This document shows, piece by piece, positions 29,889 through 38,871 of a stretch of 64,000 nt of DNA. This DNA is from Palleronia salina (GTDB taxonomy: Bacteria; Pseudomonadota; Alphaproteobacteria; Rhodobacterales; Rhodobacteraceae). Position numbers and translations under genes: made by a program. A model generated the notes under the pieces. The model searched no databases. It was not told the origin of the DNA and worked only from the letters and a program-made list of their open reading frames with translations. The stretch is taken from positions 1 to 64,000 of the forward strand of contig NZ_FQZA01000005.1 of NCBI RefSeq assembly GCF_900141995.1. Reading direction: 5' to 3'. The stretch's first letter is position 1. The number at the start of each line of letters is the position of its first letter.

Positions 29889-30562
29889 CCGACCTGCGCT
29901 GCGTGATCTTCGATGTCGACGGCACGCTGGTCGACAGCCAGGCCGATATCGTCGCTTCCATGAACGCGGCCTTTGCGGCGGTGGACCTTCCCGCGCCGCC
30001 CCGGGCCGATATCCTGTCGCATGTGGGCCTGTCGTTGGGCCTGATCTTCCCCCGCATGGTGCCCGATCTCGACGCGACCGCGCACCGCGCGATGGAAGCG
30101 GCCTACAAGGATCGCTATGCCGCGCTGCGGGCCGCCGGCGGCGCCAGCGGCGGCGCGCCGCTTTACCCCGGCGCGGCCGAGGCATTGTCGCGGCTGTCCG
30201 CGCAGCCCGAAACCCTGCTGGCTTTGGCCACCGGCAAGTCGAACCGCGGGCTTGACCACCTGATCGAGGCGCATGGCTGGCACGGGCTTTTCGTGTCGCG
30301 CCAGTCCGCCGACGATCATCCGTCGAAGCCCCATCCGTCGATGATCGCGCAGGTCTTGCGTGACACCGGCGTCGACGCGCGACGGGCTGTGATGGTGGGC
30401 GACACCAGCTACGACATGGACATGGCGCGGGCCGCCGGCATCCGCGCGGTCGGTGTCGCGTGGGGTTATCACCCGGCCCATAACCTGCAGGCCGACGCTC
30501 GGGTCGAAAGCTTCGACGCGCTTCCCGCGGCCATCGACGATTTGCTGGAGGACGCCGCATGA
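29885..30562 (+). CDS. HAD-superfamily hydrolase (subfamily IA), TTG start
   Basis: The 225-residue protein has HAD motif I DVDGTLVDS near residue 10, motif II in LALATGKSNRGL, and motif III/IV in KPHPSMI and MVGDTSYDMDMARAAG. It resembles phosphoglycolate phosphatase and related small-molecule phosphatases, but the substrate is not readable. The TTG at 29885 overlaps the rluC stop (TTGA) and puts motif I at the usual distance; an upstream start would add a non-HAD leader inside rluC. Confidence 0.87.
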   Translation: MTDLRCVIFDVDGTLVDSQADIVASMNAAFAAVDLPAPPRADILSHVGLSLGLIFPRMVPDLDATAHRAMEAAYKDRYAALRAAGGASGGAPLYPGAAEALSRLSAQPETLLALATGKSNRGLDHLIEAHGWHGLFVSRQSADDHPSKPHPSMIAQVLRDTGVDARRAVMVGDTSYDMDMARAAGIRAVGVAWGYHPAHNLQADARVESFDALPAAIDDLLEDAA

Positions 30563-31272
30563 GCGAATGGAGCCCCAAACGGTTCTGGAAGGACACGCGC
30601 GTGGCCGACGAGGGCGGCCGTTTCACCGTGCTTCTGGACGACAAGCCGATCCGCACGCCCGCCAAGGCCGCGCTGCACATGCCGACCCGCGCCATGGCCG
30701 AGGCCGTCGCCGCCGAGTGGGAAGCCCAGGGCGAGCGGATCGTGCCGGACAGCATGCCGGTGACGCGCAGCGCCAATTCGGCGATCGACAAGGTGATGGT
30801 GCAGAAGCCCGAGGTCGTGGCGATGCTGGCCGAGTACGGCGGCACCGACCTGCTCAGCTATCGCGCCGACGGCCCCGAGGAACTGGTCCAGCGCCAGGCC
30901 GCGGCCTGGGATCCCTATCTCGACTGGGCCGCCGACCGCTTCGACGCGCGGCTGGCGGTCACGGGCGGCGTGATGCCCGTGGCGCAGGACAACGCGGCGC
31001 TGGAACGGCTGGCGGCGCCGCTTGGTGAACTCGACGCGTTCGAGTTGACGGCTGCCCATGACCTGATCGCCATGTCGGGGTCTCTGGTGCTGGGCCTCGC
31101 GGTCATCGAGGGCCGCGCCGCCGCCGCCCCGATCTGGGATATCAGCCGCGTGGACGAGCTGTGGCAGGCTGAAGTGTGGGGCCGCGACGAGGAAGCGGAA
31201 GAGACCGCCGCCCGCAAACGCGGTGATTTCCTGCACGCCGAAAGGTTCCTTCAGCTCGCGCGGAACGCGTGA
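30559..31272 (+). CDS. ATP12-family F1-ATPase assembly chaperone
   Basis: The 237-residue protein resembles mitochondrial/alphaproteobacterial ATP12, which binds F1 alpha subunits before assembly. Landmarks are KRFWKDTRVADEGGRFTVLLDDKPIRTP in parts, MAEAVAAEWEAQGE and VDELWQAEVWGRDEEAE. It overlaps the HAD gene by ATGA and ends the rarA run. ATP12 homologues are largely confined to alphaproteobacteria among bacteria, which supports the taxonomic call. Confidence 0.9.
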   Translation: MSEWSPKRFWKDTRVADEGGRFTVLLDDKPIRTPAKAALHMPTRAMAEAVAAEWEAQGERIVPDSMPVTRSANSAIDKVMVQKPEVVAMLAEYGGTDLLSYRADGPEELVQRQAAAWDPYLDWAADRFDARLAVTGGVMPVAQDNAALERLAAPLGELDAFELTAAHDLIAMSGSLVLGLAVIEGRAAAAPIWDISRVDELWQAEVWGRDEEAEETAARKRGDFLHAERFLQLARNA

Positions 31273-31483
31273 GCAAAACGCGTTGTTTGCCGTCGAAGTG
31301 GTAAAAAACCCGTAAACCTGCACAGTTTTTCATCACGGCCCGTGCTGATCGCCTTGACCTGCGGTGATGAATACATCCAAACTTGCGGGCGATTGGAACA
31401 ATGCGTTCCATGCCACCAACCGGCCACAGGGCTGGATCGCAAAACCGCCCGACACGGGGCGGGCAACTCAGGAAGAGGTAAAC

Positions 31484-32503
31484 ATGAAGAAGACCGTATT
31501 TCTCGGCGCTCTTGCCGCTACCGGCCTTATGGCCGGCGCCGCTGCTGCACAGACGCTGGAAGACGTGCAGTCGCGCGGCACCCTTAACTGTGGTGTGACC
31601 ACCGGCCTGGTGGGCTTCGCCGCGCCGAACGCGAACGGTGAATGGGAAGGGTTCGACGTCGCGCTCTGCCGTGCCGTCGCCGCCGCCGTTCTGGGCGACC
31701 CCACCGCCGTCGAATTCGTCCCCACCACGGGCAAGACGCGCTTCACCGCGCTGGCCTCGGGCGAGATCGACATGCTGGCCCGCAACACCACCTGGACCTT
31801 CAGCCGTGACAACGACCTGAAGTTCGAATTCACCGGCATCAACTACTACGACGGCCAGGGCTTCATGGTCCCCAAGGGCCTGGGCGTGACCTCGGCCAAG
31901 GACCTGGACGGCGCGACCGTCTGCGTGCAGACCGGCACCACCACCGAGCTGAACCTCGCGGACTTCTTCCGCAAGAACAACATCAGCTACGAGCCGGTCC
32001 CGATCGAAACCAACGCCGAGGCGCAGCAGCAGTACCTTGCCGGTGCCTGTGACGCTTACACCACCGACGCGTCGGGCCTGGCCGCGACCCGCGCCACCTT
32101 CGAGGCGCCCGCCGATCACGTGATCCTGCCGGAAATCATCTCGAAAGAGCCGCTGGGCCCGCTGGTCCGCCACGGCGACAACGAGTGGGGCGACATCGTT
32201 CGCTGGACGCTGAACGCCCTGATCGCCGCCGAAGAGCTGGGCGTGAGCTCGGCCAACGTGTCCGACATGGCCTCGGCCGCTGGCGACAGCCCCGAGATCA
32301 ACCGCCTGCTGGGCACCGAGGGCAACCTGGGCGAGATGATCGGCCTCGAGTCCGACTGGGCCGTGCAGGCCATCTCGGCCGGCGGCAACTACGGCGAACT
32401 GTTCGAGAAGAACATCGGCGAAAACACCCCGATCGGCCTGGCGCGCGGCCTGAACGCGCAGTGGACCGAGGGTGGGCTGCTGTACTCGCCGCCCTTCCGC
32501 TAA
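31484..32503 (+). CDS. aapJ: General amino-acid ABC transporter, periplasmic binding protein
   Basis: The 339-residue solute-binding protein has a signal peptide (MKKTVFLGALAATGLMAGAAAAQ) and the AapJ/BztA-type mature start TLEDVQSRGTLNCGV, followed by GFDVALCRAVAAAVLGD and WTFSRDNDLKFEFTG. It captures L-amino acids for the permease encoded next. ATG 31484 is chosen for the signal peptide; GGAAGAGG precedes it. The 211-base upstream region holds a perfect TGGAAC-N5-GTTCCA repeat (31394-31410) that may be an operator. Confidence 0.92.
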   Translation: MKKTVFLGALAATGLMAGAAAAQTLEDVQSRGTLNCGVTTGLVGFAAPNANGEWEGFDVALCRAVAAAVLGDPTAVEFVPTTGKTRFTALASGEIDMLARNTTWTFSRDNDLKFEFTGINYYDGQGFMVPKGLGVTSAKDLDGATVCVQTGTTTELNLADFFRKNNISYEPVPIETNAEAQQQYLAGACDAYTTDASGLAATRATFEAPADHVILPEIISKEPLGPLVRHGDNEWGDIVRWTLNALIAAEELGVSSANVSDMASAAGDSPEINRLLGTEGNLGEMIGLESDWAVQAISAGGNYGELFEKNIGENTPIGLARGLNAQWTEGGLLYSPPFR

Positions 32504-32516
32504 GTTCATAAAATGG

Positions 32517-32543
32517 GAAGGGCGCGGTCAATCCGCGCCCTTC
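32517..32543 (+). terminator. Intercistronic stem-loop between aapJ and aapQ
   Basis: GAAGGGCGCGG (32517-32527) pairs perfectly with CCGCGCCCTTC (32533-32543) around TCAAT. It lacks a full T-run, so it probably stabilises the aapJ mRNA and limits read-through. Such hairpins often make the binding protein more abundant than the permease. Confidence 0.7.
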
Positions 32544-32638
32544 TCGTATCCGGACCTCACACGACACGACCGCGCGGCACGCACCGCGGGCCGAATGGCC
32601 CCGGCTACGCTTCGCCGTTACAGGATGGGACCCAGGTG

Positions 32639-33871
32639 ATGGCCAGTATTTCGGATCCGCAGAGCCAGCAGGACAGCTTCCGCCTATCGATGCTGTTGAA
32701 CGACACCCGCTATCGCGGGCTCACGTTCCAGTTCATCGCGCTGATCCTTATCATCTTCGTCATGGCCTATCTGGGCATGAACCTCGTCAGCAACCTGGCG
32801 ACCGCCGGCCTGACATTCTCCTACGATTTCCTCGGCGATCCCGCCGGGTACGACATCAACCAGGCACTGATCTCCTACACGAGCCAGTCCACGCACCTGC
32901 GGGCGGCCTTCGTCGGCGTCATCAACACGCTTCTCGTCGCGCTGTTCGGCTGCATCACGGCAACGATCATCGGCGTGACGGCGGGCGTGCTGCGCCTGTC
33001 CAAGAACTGGCTGGTGGCCAAGCTGATGGCCGTCTATGTCGAGGCCTTCCGCAACGTGCCGGTGCTGATCTGGATCCTGATCATCGGCACCATCGTCACG
33101 ATCTCGGGCGCCAACCCCCGCGCCTTCCTGACCCGCGGTGGCAGCGTCGAGCCCGAAAGCGAGATGCTGTTCGGCGCCTTCGCCTTCACCAACCGCGGCT
33201 TCTACAGCCCGGCGGTGAACTTCGGCCCGGGCTGGATCATCGTGCTGCTGGCGCTGATCGCGGGGATCGTCGGCGCGTTCCTCTGGCGCCGCCACATGCG
33301 CAAGACGCTCTATGCCTCGGGCAAGCTGCTGCCGGGCTGGCCCACCTGGATCATCCTGATCGCCCCCGTGGTGATCGCCCAGCTGGTGTTGGGCTCGCTG
33401 TCGCTGTCCATGCCCGATGTCGAAAGCAACAACTTCAATATCCAGGGCGGCACGGTGATCGGCAAACCGTTCATCGCGCTGTGGCTGGCGCTGTCGGTCT
33501 ATACCGGTGCCTTCATCGCCGAGAACGTGCGCGCCGGCATCATGGCCGTCAGCAAGGGTCAGACCGAGGCGGCCGCCGCGCTGGGCCTGCGCCCGCGCCG
33601 GGTGATGAACCTGGTGATCCTGCCGCAGGCGCTGCGCGTCATCATCCCGCCGCTGATCTCGCAATACCTGAACCTGACCAAGAACAGCTCGCTCGCCATC
33701 GCGGTGGGCTATGCCGACATCACCGCGACGCTGGGGGGCATCACGCTGAACCAGACCGGCAAGGCGCTGGAATGCGTGCTGCTGCTGATGCTGTTCTACC
33801 TGGTCATCAGCCTGGCGATCTCGGCGATCATGAACGTCTACAACGCCTCGGTCGCGTTGAAGGAGCGGTGA
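32639..33871 (+). CDS. aapQ: General amino-acid ABC transporter permease
   Basis: The 410-residue inner-membrane protein has several membrane helices and the HisM-type signature near the C-terminus (EAAAALGLRPRRVMNLVILPQALRVIIPP, in two pieces), the loop that contacts the ATPase. N-terminal helices and the YVEAFRNVPVLIWIL segment are typical of AapQ/BztB. ATG 32639 follows a GTG that could also serve. It is followed by aapM after one base. Confidence 0.9.
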   Translation: MASISDPQSQQDSFRLSMLLNDTRYRGLTFQFIALILIIFVMAYLGMNLVSNLATAGLTFSYDFLGDPAGYDINQALISYTSQSTHLRAAFVGVINTLLVALFGCITATIIGVTAGVLRLSKNWLVAKLMAVYVEAFRNVPVLIWILIIGTIVTISGANPRAFLTRGGSVEPESEMLFGAFAFTNRGFYSPAVNFGPGWIIVLLALIAGIVGAFLWRRHMRKTLYASGKLLPGWPTWIILIAPVVIAQLVLGSLSLSMPDVESNNFNIQGGTVIGKPFIALWLALSVYTGAFIAENVRAGIMAVSKGQTEAAAALGLRPRRVMNLVILPQALRVIIPPLISQYLNLTKNSSLAIAVGYADITATLGGITLNQTGKALECVLLLMLFYLVISLAISAIMNVYNASVALKER

Positions 33872-33872
33872 T

Positions 33873-35171
33873 ATGAGCGATACCCACGCCGAATCCGTCG
33901 CCTACGTGCGCGAAACCTTCGTCGGAGAGCAGCCGCCCCCCGCCCAGGAAACCGGCGCGCTGATCTGGCTGCGCAAGAACCTGTTCTCGAACTGGTTCTA
34001 CAGCATCCTGACGCTGCTGGCGCTTTACGTGATCTACGTCCTTCTGTCGGGCTTCCTGCCATGGCTGCTGGGCGGCGTGTGGGAGGCATCCAGTATCCGC
34101 GAATGCCGCGAGATCGCGGGCGAAGGCGCGGCGGGCGGCTGTTTCGCCGTGCTGAGCGAACGCTGGAACCAGCTTCTCTTCGGGTTCTCCTACCCGTCCG
34201 AGGCCTACTGGCGCCCGACCCTGGCCCTGGTCCTGCTGGCCGTTGCCGCGGCGCCGGTGCTGTTTCCCAAGGTCCCGCGCGCGCTGTTGATCGTCACGCT
34301 GATCTATCCTTTCGCCGCCTACTACCTGATCTGGGGCGGCACGATCCTGATCGCGGTGATGGCGCTTCTGGGCGTGATCGTGGGCTACATCGTCTATTCC
34401 AGGCTGGTCGATCGCGGCTTCGCGCTGGGGTTCTTCGCGGGCGTCGCCGCGGCGATCATCGTCTGGCAGATCGGCGGCTTCATCACCGCGGCCGCGCCGA
34501 ACGTCCTCGCCCTGACGGAGATCCAGTCCCGCGACATGGGCGGCTTCATGTTGAACCTGATCCTGGGCGTGGTCTGCGTGTCGCTGTCGCTGCCCATCGG
34601 GATCGTGCTGGCGCTGGGCCGCCAGTCCAGCCTGCCGATCATCAAGTGGATCTGCGTGGTCTTCATCGAGTTCATCCGCGGCGTGCCGCTGATCACGCTG
34701 CTCTTCGTGGCGAACGTGGTGCTGGCCTACTTCCTGCCGCCGGGCACCAATTTCGACCTGATCCTGCGCGTGATCATCATGATCACCATGTTCGCCTCGG
34801 CCTATATCGCCGAGGTCATCCGGGGCGGCCTGGCGGCCTTGCCGCGCGGGCAGTACGAGGGCGCCGAGAGCCTGGGGCTGGATTACGCGCAATCCATGCG
34901 GCTGATCATCCTGCCGCAGGCGCTGAAGATCTCGATCCCGGGGATCGTCAACGTGGCCGTGGGGCTCTTCAAGGACACCACGCTGGTCTCGATCATCTCG
35001 ATGTTCGACCTGGTGGGGATGATCCGCGGCCCGATCCTGGCCTCGCAGGACTGGAACGGCGTCTACTGGGAGCTTTACGGCTTCGCCGCCTTCCTGTTCT
35101 TCATCGTCTGCTACGGCATCTCGCAATATTCCCAGTGGCTCGAGCGTCAGCTGGCCACCGATCACCGCTAA
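33873..35171 (+). CDS. aapM: General amino-acid ABC transporter permease
   Basis: The 432-residue permease is the partner of AapQ. It has the conserved [15 protein letters not shown] segment and the coupling loop [25 protein letters not shown], plus extra N-terminal helices as in AapM/BztC. One base separates it from aapQ, and 14 bases separate it from aapP. Confidence 0.9.
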   Translation: MSDTHAESVAYVRETFVGEQPPPAQETGALIWLRKNLFSNWFYSILTLLALYVIYVLLSGFLPWLLGGVWEASSIRECREIAGEGAAGGCFAVLSERWNQLLFGFSYPSEAYWRPTLALVLLAVAAAPVLFPKVPRALLIVTLIYPFAAYYLIWGGTILIAVMALLGVIVGYIVYSRLVDRGFALGFFAGVAAAIIVWQIGGFITAAAPNVLALTEIQSRDMGGFMLNLILGVVCVSLSLPIGIVLALGRQSSLPIIKWICVVFIEFIRGVPLITLLFVANVVLAYFLPPGTNFDLILRVIIMITMFASAYIAEVIRGGLAALPRGQYEGAESLGLDYAQSMRLIILPQALKISIPGIVNVAVGLFKDTTLVSIISMFDLVGMIRGPILASQDWNGVYWELYGFAAFLFFIVCYGISQYSQWLERQLATDHR

Positions 35172-35185
35172 CAGGGGGCGCTTCC

Positions 35186-35974
35186 ATGTCCATGACCGAA
35201 GAAATGCAGGTCGACACCTCGAAGATGAAGATCAGCGACGAGGTCGCGATCCGGATCGAGGGGATGAACAAGTGGTACGGCCAGTTCCACGTGCTGCGCG
35301 ACATCGACCTGACCGTCTATCGCGGCGAACGGATCGTCATCTGCGGGCCTTCGGGGTCGGGCAAGTCGACGCTGATCCGCTGCATCAACGCGCTGGAAGA
35401 ACACCAGAAGGGCAAGATCGAGGTCGATGGCACGGTCCTGTCGTCGGACCTGAAGCAGATCGACAAGATTCGGTCCGAGGTCGGGATGTGCTTCCAGCAC
35501 TTCAACCTGTTCCCGCACCTGACCATTCTCGAGAACTGCACGCTGGCCCCGATCTGGGTGCGCAAGACCCCCAAGCGCGACGCCGAAAAGACCGCGATGC
35601 ACTTCCTCGAAAAGGTGAAGATCCCGGACCAGGCCCACAAGTACCCGGGTCAGTTGTCGGGCGGCCAGCAACAGCGCGTGGCCATCGCCCGCAGCCTGTG
35701 CATGCGCCCGCGGATCATGCTGTTCGACGAACCGACCTCGGCGCTCGACCCCGAGATGATCAAGGAAGTGCTCGACACCATGATCGAGCTCGCAGAAGAG
35801 GGCATGACCATGCTCTGCGTCACCCACGAGATGGGCTTTGCCCGGCAGGTGGCGAACCGCGTGATCTTCATGGACCAGGGCCAGATCGTCGAGCAGAACG
35901 AGCCCGAGGAGTTCTTCAAGAACCCGAAATCCGAGCGGACCAAGCTGTTCCTCAGCCAGATCCTGGGACACTAG
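35186..35974 (+). CDS. aapP: General amino-acid ABC transporter ATPase
   Basis: The 262-residue ATPase powers the Aap system. Walker A is GPSGSGKST near residue 53, the signature is [15 protein letters not shown], and Walker B is [16 protein letters not shown] with [10 protein letters not shown] after it. ATG 35186 is chosen from the conserved N-terminal length; GGGGGCG lies upstream. It ends the aapJQMP operon. Confidence 0.94.
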   Translation: MSMTEEMQVDTSKMKISDEVAIRIEGMNKWYGQFHVLRDIDLTVYRGERIVICGPSGSGKSTLIRCINALEEHQKGKIEVDGTVLSSDLKQIDKIRSEVGMCFQHFNLFPHLTILENCTLAPIWVRKTPKRDAEKTAMHFLEKVKIPDQAHKYPGQLSGGQQQRVAIARSLCMRPRIMLFDEPTSALDPEMIKEVLDTMIELAEEGMTMLCVTHEMGFARQVANRVIFMDQGQIVEQNEPEEFFKNPKSERTKLFLSQILGH

Positions 35975-36033
35975 GCCGCGGACCCGCACGGGGCGGCACG
36001 GCATTGCCTCTCGAATGACCGAGAAGATCTACC

Positions 36034-36672
36034 ATGTCGCAGCAAGATAGTGTCGACGCCCTGATCCGCGATCAGGGCGTTCTTTTTTCGGAAGGGATGG
36101 GCGCGACCATCGCGCGCAATACCCCGCAGGAGCTGTTTCACTGGCTCTGCGGCAGCGTCCTCCTGGCCGCCCGGATCTCGTCCGACCTGGCCGTTCAGGC
36201 GGCGCAGGGCCTGCGCAGCAAGGGGCTGCACACGGTCGATGCCCTTGTCGCCGCGGACGAGGCCACGATCATGCGATGCCTGGGCGAGAACGGCTACAAG
36301 CGCTACGACGGCGTCGGTACCGACTATCTCAAGGCCACGGCCCGCCTGGTGCAGGACCACTATAACAGCGACCTGCGCAACATGCTGGACGACGATCCCG
36401 ACGCGGTGCTCGGGCGCCTGAAAGAGGCCAAGGGCCTGGGCGATACCGGCGCAGGCATTTTCGCGCGCGAGGCGCAGCTGGTCTGGGATGTCTTCTATCC
36501 CCGGCTGGACGGGCCCGCGATCCGCGCCGCCGAGACCCTGAGCCTGACCACCGATCACGGGGCGCTCGTCTCCATGGCGGGCTCGCGCGAACGGTTCGTG
36601 CGGTTGGCCGCGGCCCTGACCCGTGCCGACCTTGGCGCGCCCTCTGAAGCCGTCCGACAGACCGTCGTTTAG
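36034..36672 (+). CDS. Helix-hairpin-helix/DNA glycosylase-like protein, function unclear
   Basis: The 212-residue all-helical protein contains LKEAKGLGDTGAGIFAREAQLVW, which resembles the HhH loop of endonuclease III-type glycosylases (L-P-G-V-G-x-K-T-A), but the catalytic lysine position is not conserved. TPQELFHWLCGSVLLAARI at the start is similar to the first helices of the fold. It may bind DNA without glycosylase activity. It follows aapP and overlaps the converging sixA gene by 4 bases. Confidence 0.55.
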   Translation: MSQQDSVDALIRDQGVLFSEGMGATIARNTPQELFHWLCGSVLLAARISSDLAVQAAQGLRSKGLHTVDALVAADEATIMRCLGENGYKRYDGVGTDYLKATARLVQDHYNSDLRNMLDDDPDAVLGRLKEAKGLGDTGAGIFAREAQLVWDVFYPRLDGPAIRAAETLSLTTDHGALVSMAGSRERFVRLAAALTRADLGAPSEAVRQTVV

Positions 36673-37172
36673 TCAGTCAGGTCGCGCGGCACCACGAAAT
36701 CGACGACCCGCGCGCAGGCGGGCCCCAGGGCGGTCCAGTCGTCGCCCGGGATATCCAGGACCAGCGTCGCGCAGGTGGGAAAGCGGTGGAACTCCACACG
36801 GTCGGGAGTCTGGGCGACCAGGTATTGCGCCAAAGCCGCCAGTCCGGGGTTGTGGGCGATGACCAGGACATCGCCCGGCGGATGGGCCTCAACGCAGTCG
36901 AGGATGGTCTCGGGCGTGGCGTGGTACAGCCGCTCCAGCCGCTGGGGCGCCGCATCGGGAAGGGTCGGGGCGATGCCGTCCCAGGTCTCGGCCACCCGGA
37001 GCGCAGTGGACAAAAGCACCGTCGTGGGGCGCACGTTCCGGTCCTGTAGCCAGCCGCCGATGGCCCGGGCCGAGCGGTGGCCGCGCGCGTTCAGCGGCCT
37101 GTCGTGATCCGGCAGCCCGGGATCGCCCCAATCCGACTTCGCGTGCCGCATCAGGGTCAGACGCAGGCTCAC
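36669..37172 (-). CDS. SixA-like phosphohistidine phosphatase
   Basis: The 167-residue histidine phosphatase has the RHG-type motif [13 protein letters not shown] at the N-terminus, [12 protein letters not shown], and the second catalytic His in [12 protein letters not shown]. SixA removes phosphate from His in phosphotransfer proteins. Its start overlaps the argB stop (ATGA), so it is co-transcribed behind argB. Confidence 0.87.
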   Translation of the reverse strand: MSLRLTLMRHAKSDWGDPGLPDHDRPLNARGHRSARAIGGWLQDRNVRPTTVLLSTALRVAETWDGIAPTLPDAAPQRLERLYHATPETILDCVEAHPPGDVLVIAHNPGLAALAQYLVAQTPDRVEFHRFPTCATLVLDIPGDDWTALGPACARVVDFVVPRDLTD

Positions 37173-38041
37173 CTGGGCGTCCGGATCAGGCTACCCGCGC
37201 CCTGGGCCGTGTAGAGCTCCAGGATGCAGGCATGGGGCGCGCGCCCGTCGAGGATGACCACCGCGCGCACGCCGCCGTCGATGGCGTCCAGCGCGGTCTG
37301 GGTCTTGGGGATCATGCCGCCCTTGATGACGCCGTCGGCGGTCAACTGGCGGATGGCCTCGGGCGTCATCTCGCTGACCACGTCGCCGCTGGCATCCTTC
37401 AGCCCCGCGACGTCGGTCAGCAGCAACAGGCGATCGGCCTTCAGCGCGGCGGCGATGGCGCCCGCGGCCGTGTCGCCGTTCACGTTGAAAGTCTCGCCGT
37501 TGCGGCCCGCGCCGATCGGGGCGATGACCGGGATCGTCTTGGTGTCGCGCAGCGATTGCAGGAACTGCGGGTTGCATTCGACGGGCGTGCCGACGAAACC
37601 CAGCTTGGGGTCTGTCTGCTCGCAGATCATCAGGTTCGCGTCCTTGCCGCTGATCCCGATGGCGCGGCCGCCCTCGGCGTTGATGGCCTGCACGATGCGC
37701 TTGCCCACGAAACCGGACAGCACCATCTCGACCACCTCGATGGTGGCGGCGTCGGTGACGCGCTTGCCATCGACGAATTCGCTGACAACGCCCTGTTGTT
37801 CCAGCGTGGCGTTGATCATCGGGCCGCCACCATGAACGATCACCGGGTTCACGCCCACGTGGCTCATCAACACGATGTCGCGGGCAAAGCTGCGCATGGC
37901 CTCGTCCGAGCCCATGGCGTGGCCGCCCAGCTTGATGACGACGGTGGCGCCGGCATAGCGCTGGAACAGGGGCAGGGCCTGGCTCAGCGTGCGGGCGGTG
38001 GCCACCCAGTCGGCATCGGTAGGCGCGGTGTCGGCGGTCAT
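37169..38041 (-). CDS. argB: Acetylglutamate kinase
   Basis: The 290-residue enzyme phosphorylates N-acetyl-L-glutamate in arginine synthesis. It has [12 protein letters not shown] near residue 34, [21 protein letters not shown] and the ATP-site region [12 protein letters not shown] with [17 protein letters not shown] 38041 fits the family length. It is downstream of engB and overlaps sixA. Confidence 0.95.
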   Translation of the reverse strand: MTADTAPTDADWVATARTLSQALPLFQRYAGATVVIKLGGHAMGSDEAMRSFARDIVLMSHVGVNPVIVHGGGPMINATLEQQGVVSEFVDGKRVTDAATIEVVEMVLSGFVGKRIVQAINAEGGRAIGISGKDANLMICEQTDPKLGFVGTPVECNPQFLQSLRDTKTIPVIAPIGAGRNGETFNVNGDTAAGAIAAALKADRLLLLTDVAGLKDASGDVVSEMTPEAIRQLTADGVIKGGMIPKTQTALDAIDGGVRAVVILDGRAPHACILELYTAQGAGSLIRTPR

Positions 38042-38127
38042 GCGTGTCCTCTCAGGCAGTGCCCTTTGGTAAGCCGGGCAGGCGGGGCGCTCAAGCCGAT
38101 TGCGCGGGCTGGCGCGGAAGGACGGGG

Positions 38128-38772
38128 TCAGTCGATGCCGGCGATGATGGCGCGAAGGTTGGCGATCCCCTCGCCTTTCTCGGACGAGGTCAGCACCAGC
38201 TCGGGGAAGGCGGCCGGGTGCTGGGCCAGTGTCGCGCGCGTGCGCTCCAGCGCGCGGTCCAGGTCGCCGCGCTTGAGCTTGTCGACCTTGGTCAGCACGG
38301 CCTGGAACGGCACCGCGGCCCGGTCGAGCAGACCCATGATCTCGTCGTCCACGGGCTTGGTGCCGTGGCGGGCGTCGATCAGCAGGAACGCCCGGCGCAG
38401 GTTGGCGCGTCCCGACAGGTAGTTCTTCATCAGGGCCTGCCAGCGCTCGACCACCGCCACCGGCGCGTTGGCAAAGCCGTAGCCGGGCAGGTCGACGATG
38501 TAGAAATCCGCAAGGGTGAAGAAGTTGATTTCTTGCGTGCGGCCCGGCGTGTTCGATGCCCGGGCCAGCCCCTTGCGCCCGGTCAGCGCGTTGATCAGGC
38601 TGGATTTCCCGACGTTCGACCGGCCGGCGAAGCAGATCTCGACCCGGTCGTCGGGGGGCAGGCCGTCCATGGCCACGACACCCTTCAGGAAGGTCGTCTC
38701 GCCCGCGAAAACGCGCCGCCCGTGTTCGAGCGCGTCGTCGTCCGGGGTCGCTGTGGGAAAGGGAAGCTGCAT
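38128..38772 (-). CDS. engB: Ribosome biogenesis GTPase EngB (YihA/YsxC)
   Basis: The 214-residue GTPase is needed for 50S assembly. G1 is [10 protein letters not shown]2/G3 are [12 protein letters not shown] and VDLPGYGFA, and G4 is LTKVDK. The gene lies just upstream of argB (86-base gap) in the arrangement yidC-engB-argB common in Rhodobacterales, here with a cytochrome gene added between. Confidence 0.95.
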   Translation of the reverse strand: MQLPFPTATPDDDALEHGRRVFAGETTFLKGVVAMDGLPPDDRVEICFAGRSNVGKSSLINALTGRKGLARASNTPGRTQEINFFTLADFYIVDLPGYGFANAPVAVVERWQALMKNYLSGRANLRRAFLLIDARHGTKPVDDEIMGLLDRAAVPFQAVLTKVDKLKRGDLDRALERTRATLAQHPAAFPELVLTSSEKGEGIANLRAIIAGID

Positions 38773-38831
38773 CGCCGGGTCCTTGCCTTGGCCCCGCGGG
38801 GCACCGTCGCAATCACCGGCGGGAGGAAACA

Positions 38832-38862
38832 GCCCCGCCCGCTTTTGTCAAGCGGGCGGGGC
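38832..38862 (-). terminator. Perfect hairpin downstream of the cytochrome gene
   Basis: A 13-base perfect stem (GCCCCGCCCGCTT with AAGCGGGCGGGGC) around a 5-base loop lies 10 bases past the cytochrome c stop. On the minus strand it is followed by TGTTT. It probably ends that transcript before engB. Confidence 0.75.
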
Positions 38863-38871
38863 CGGGCCGGG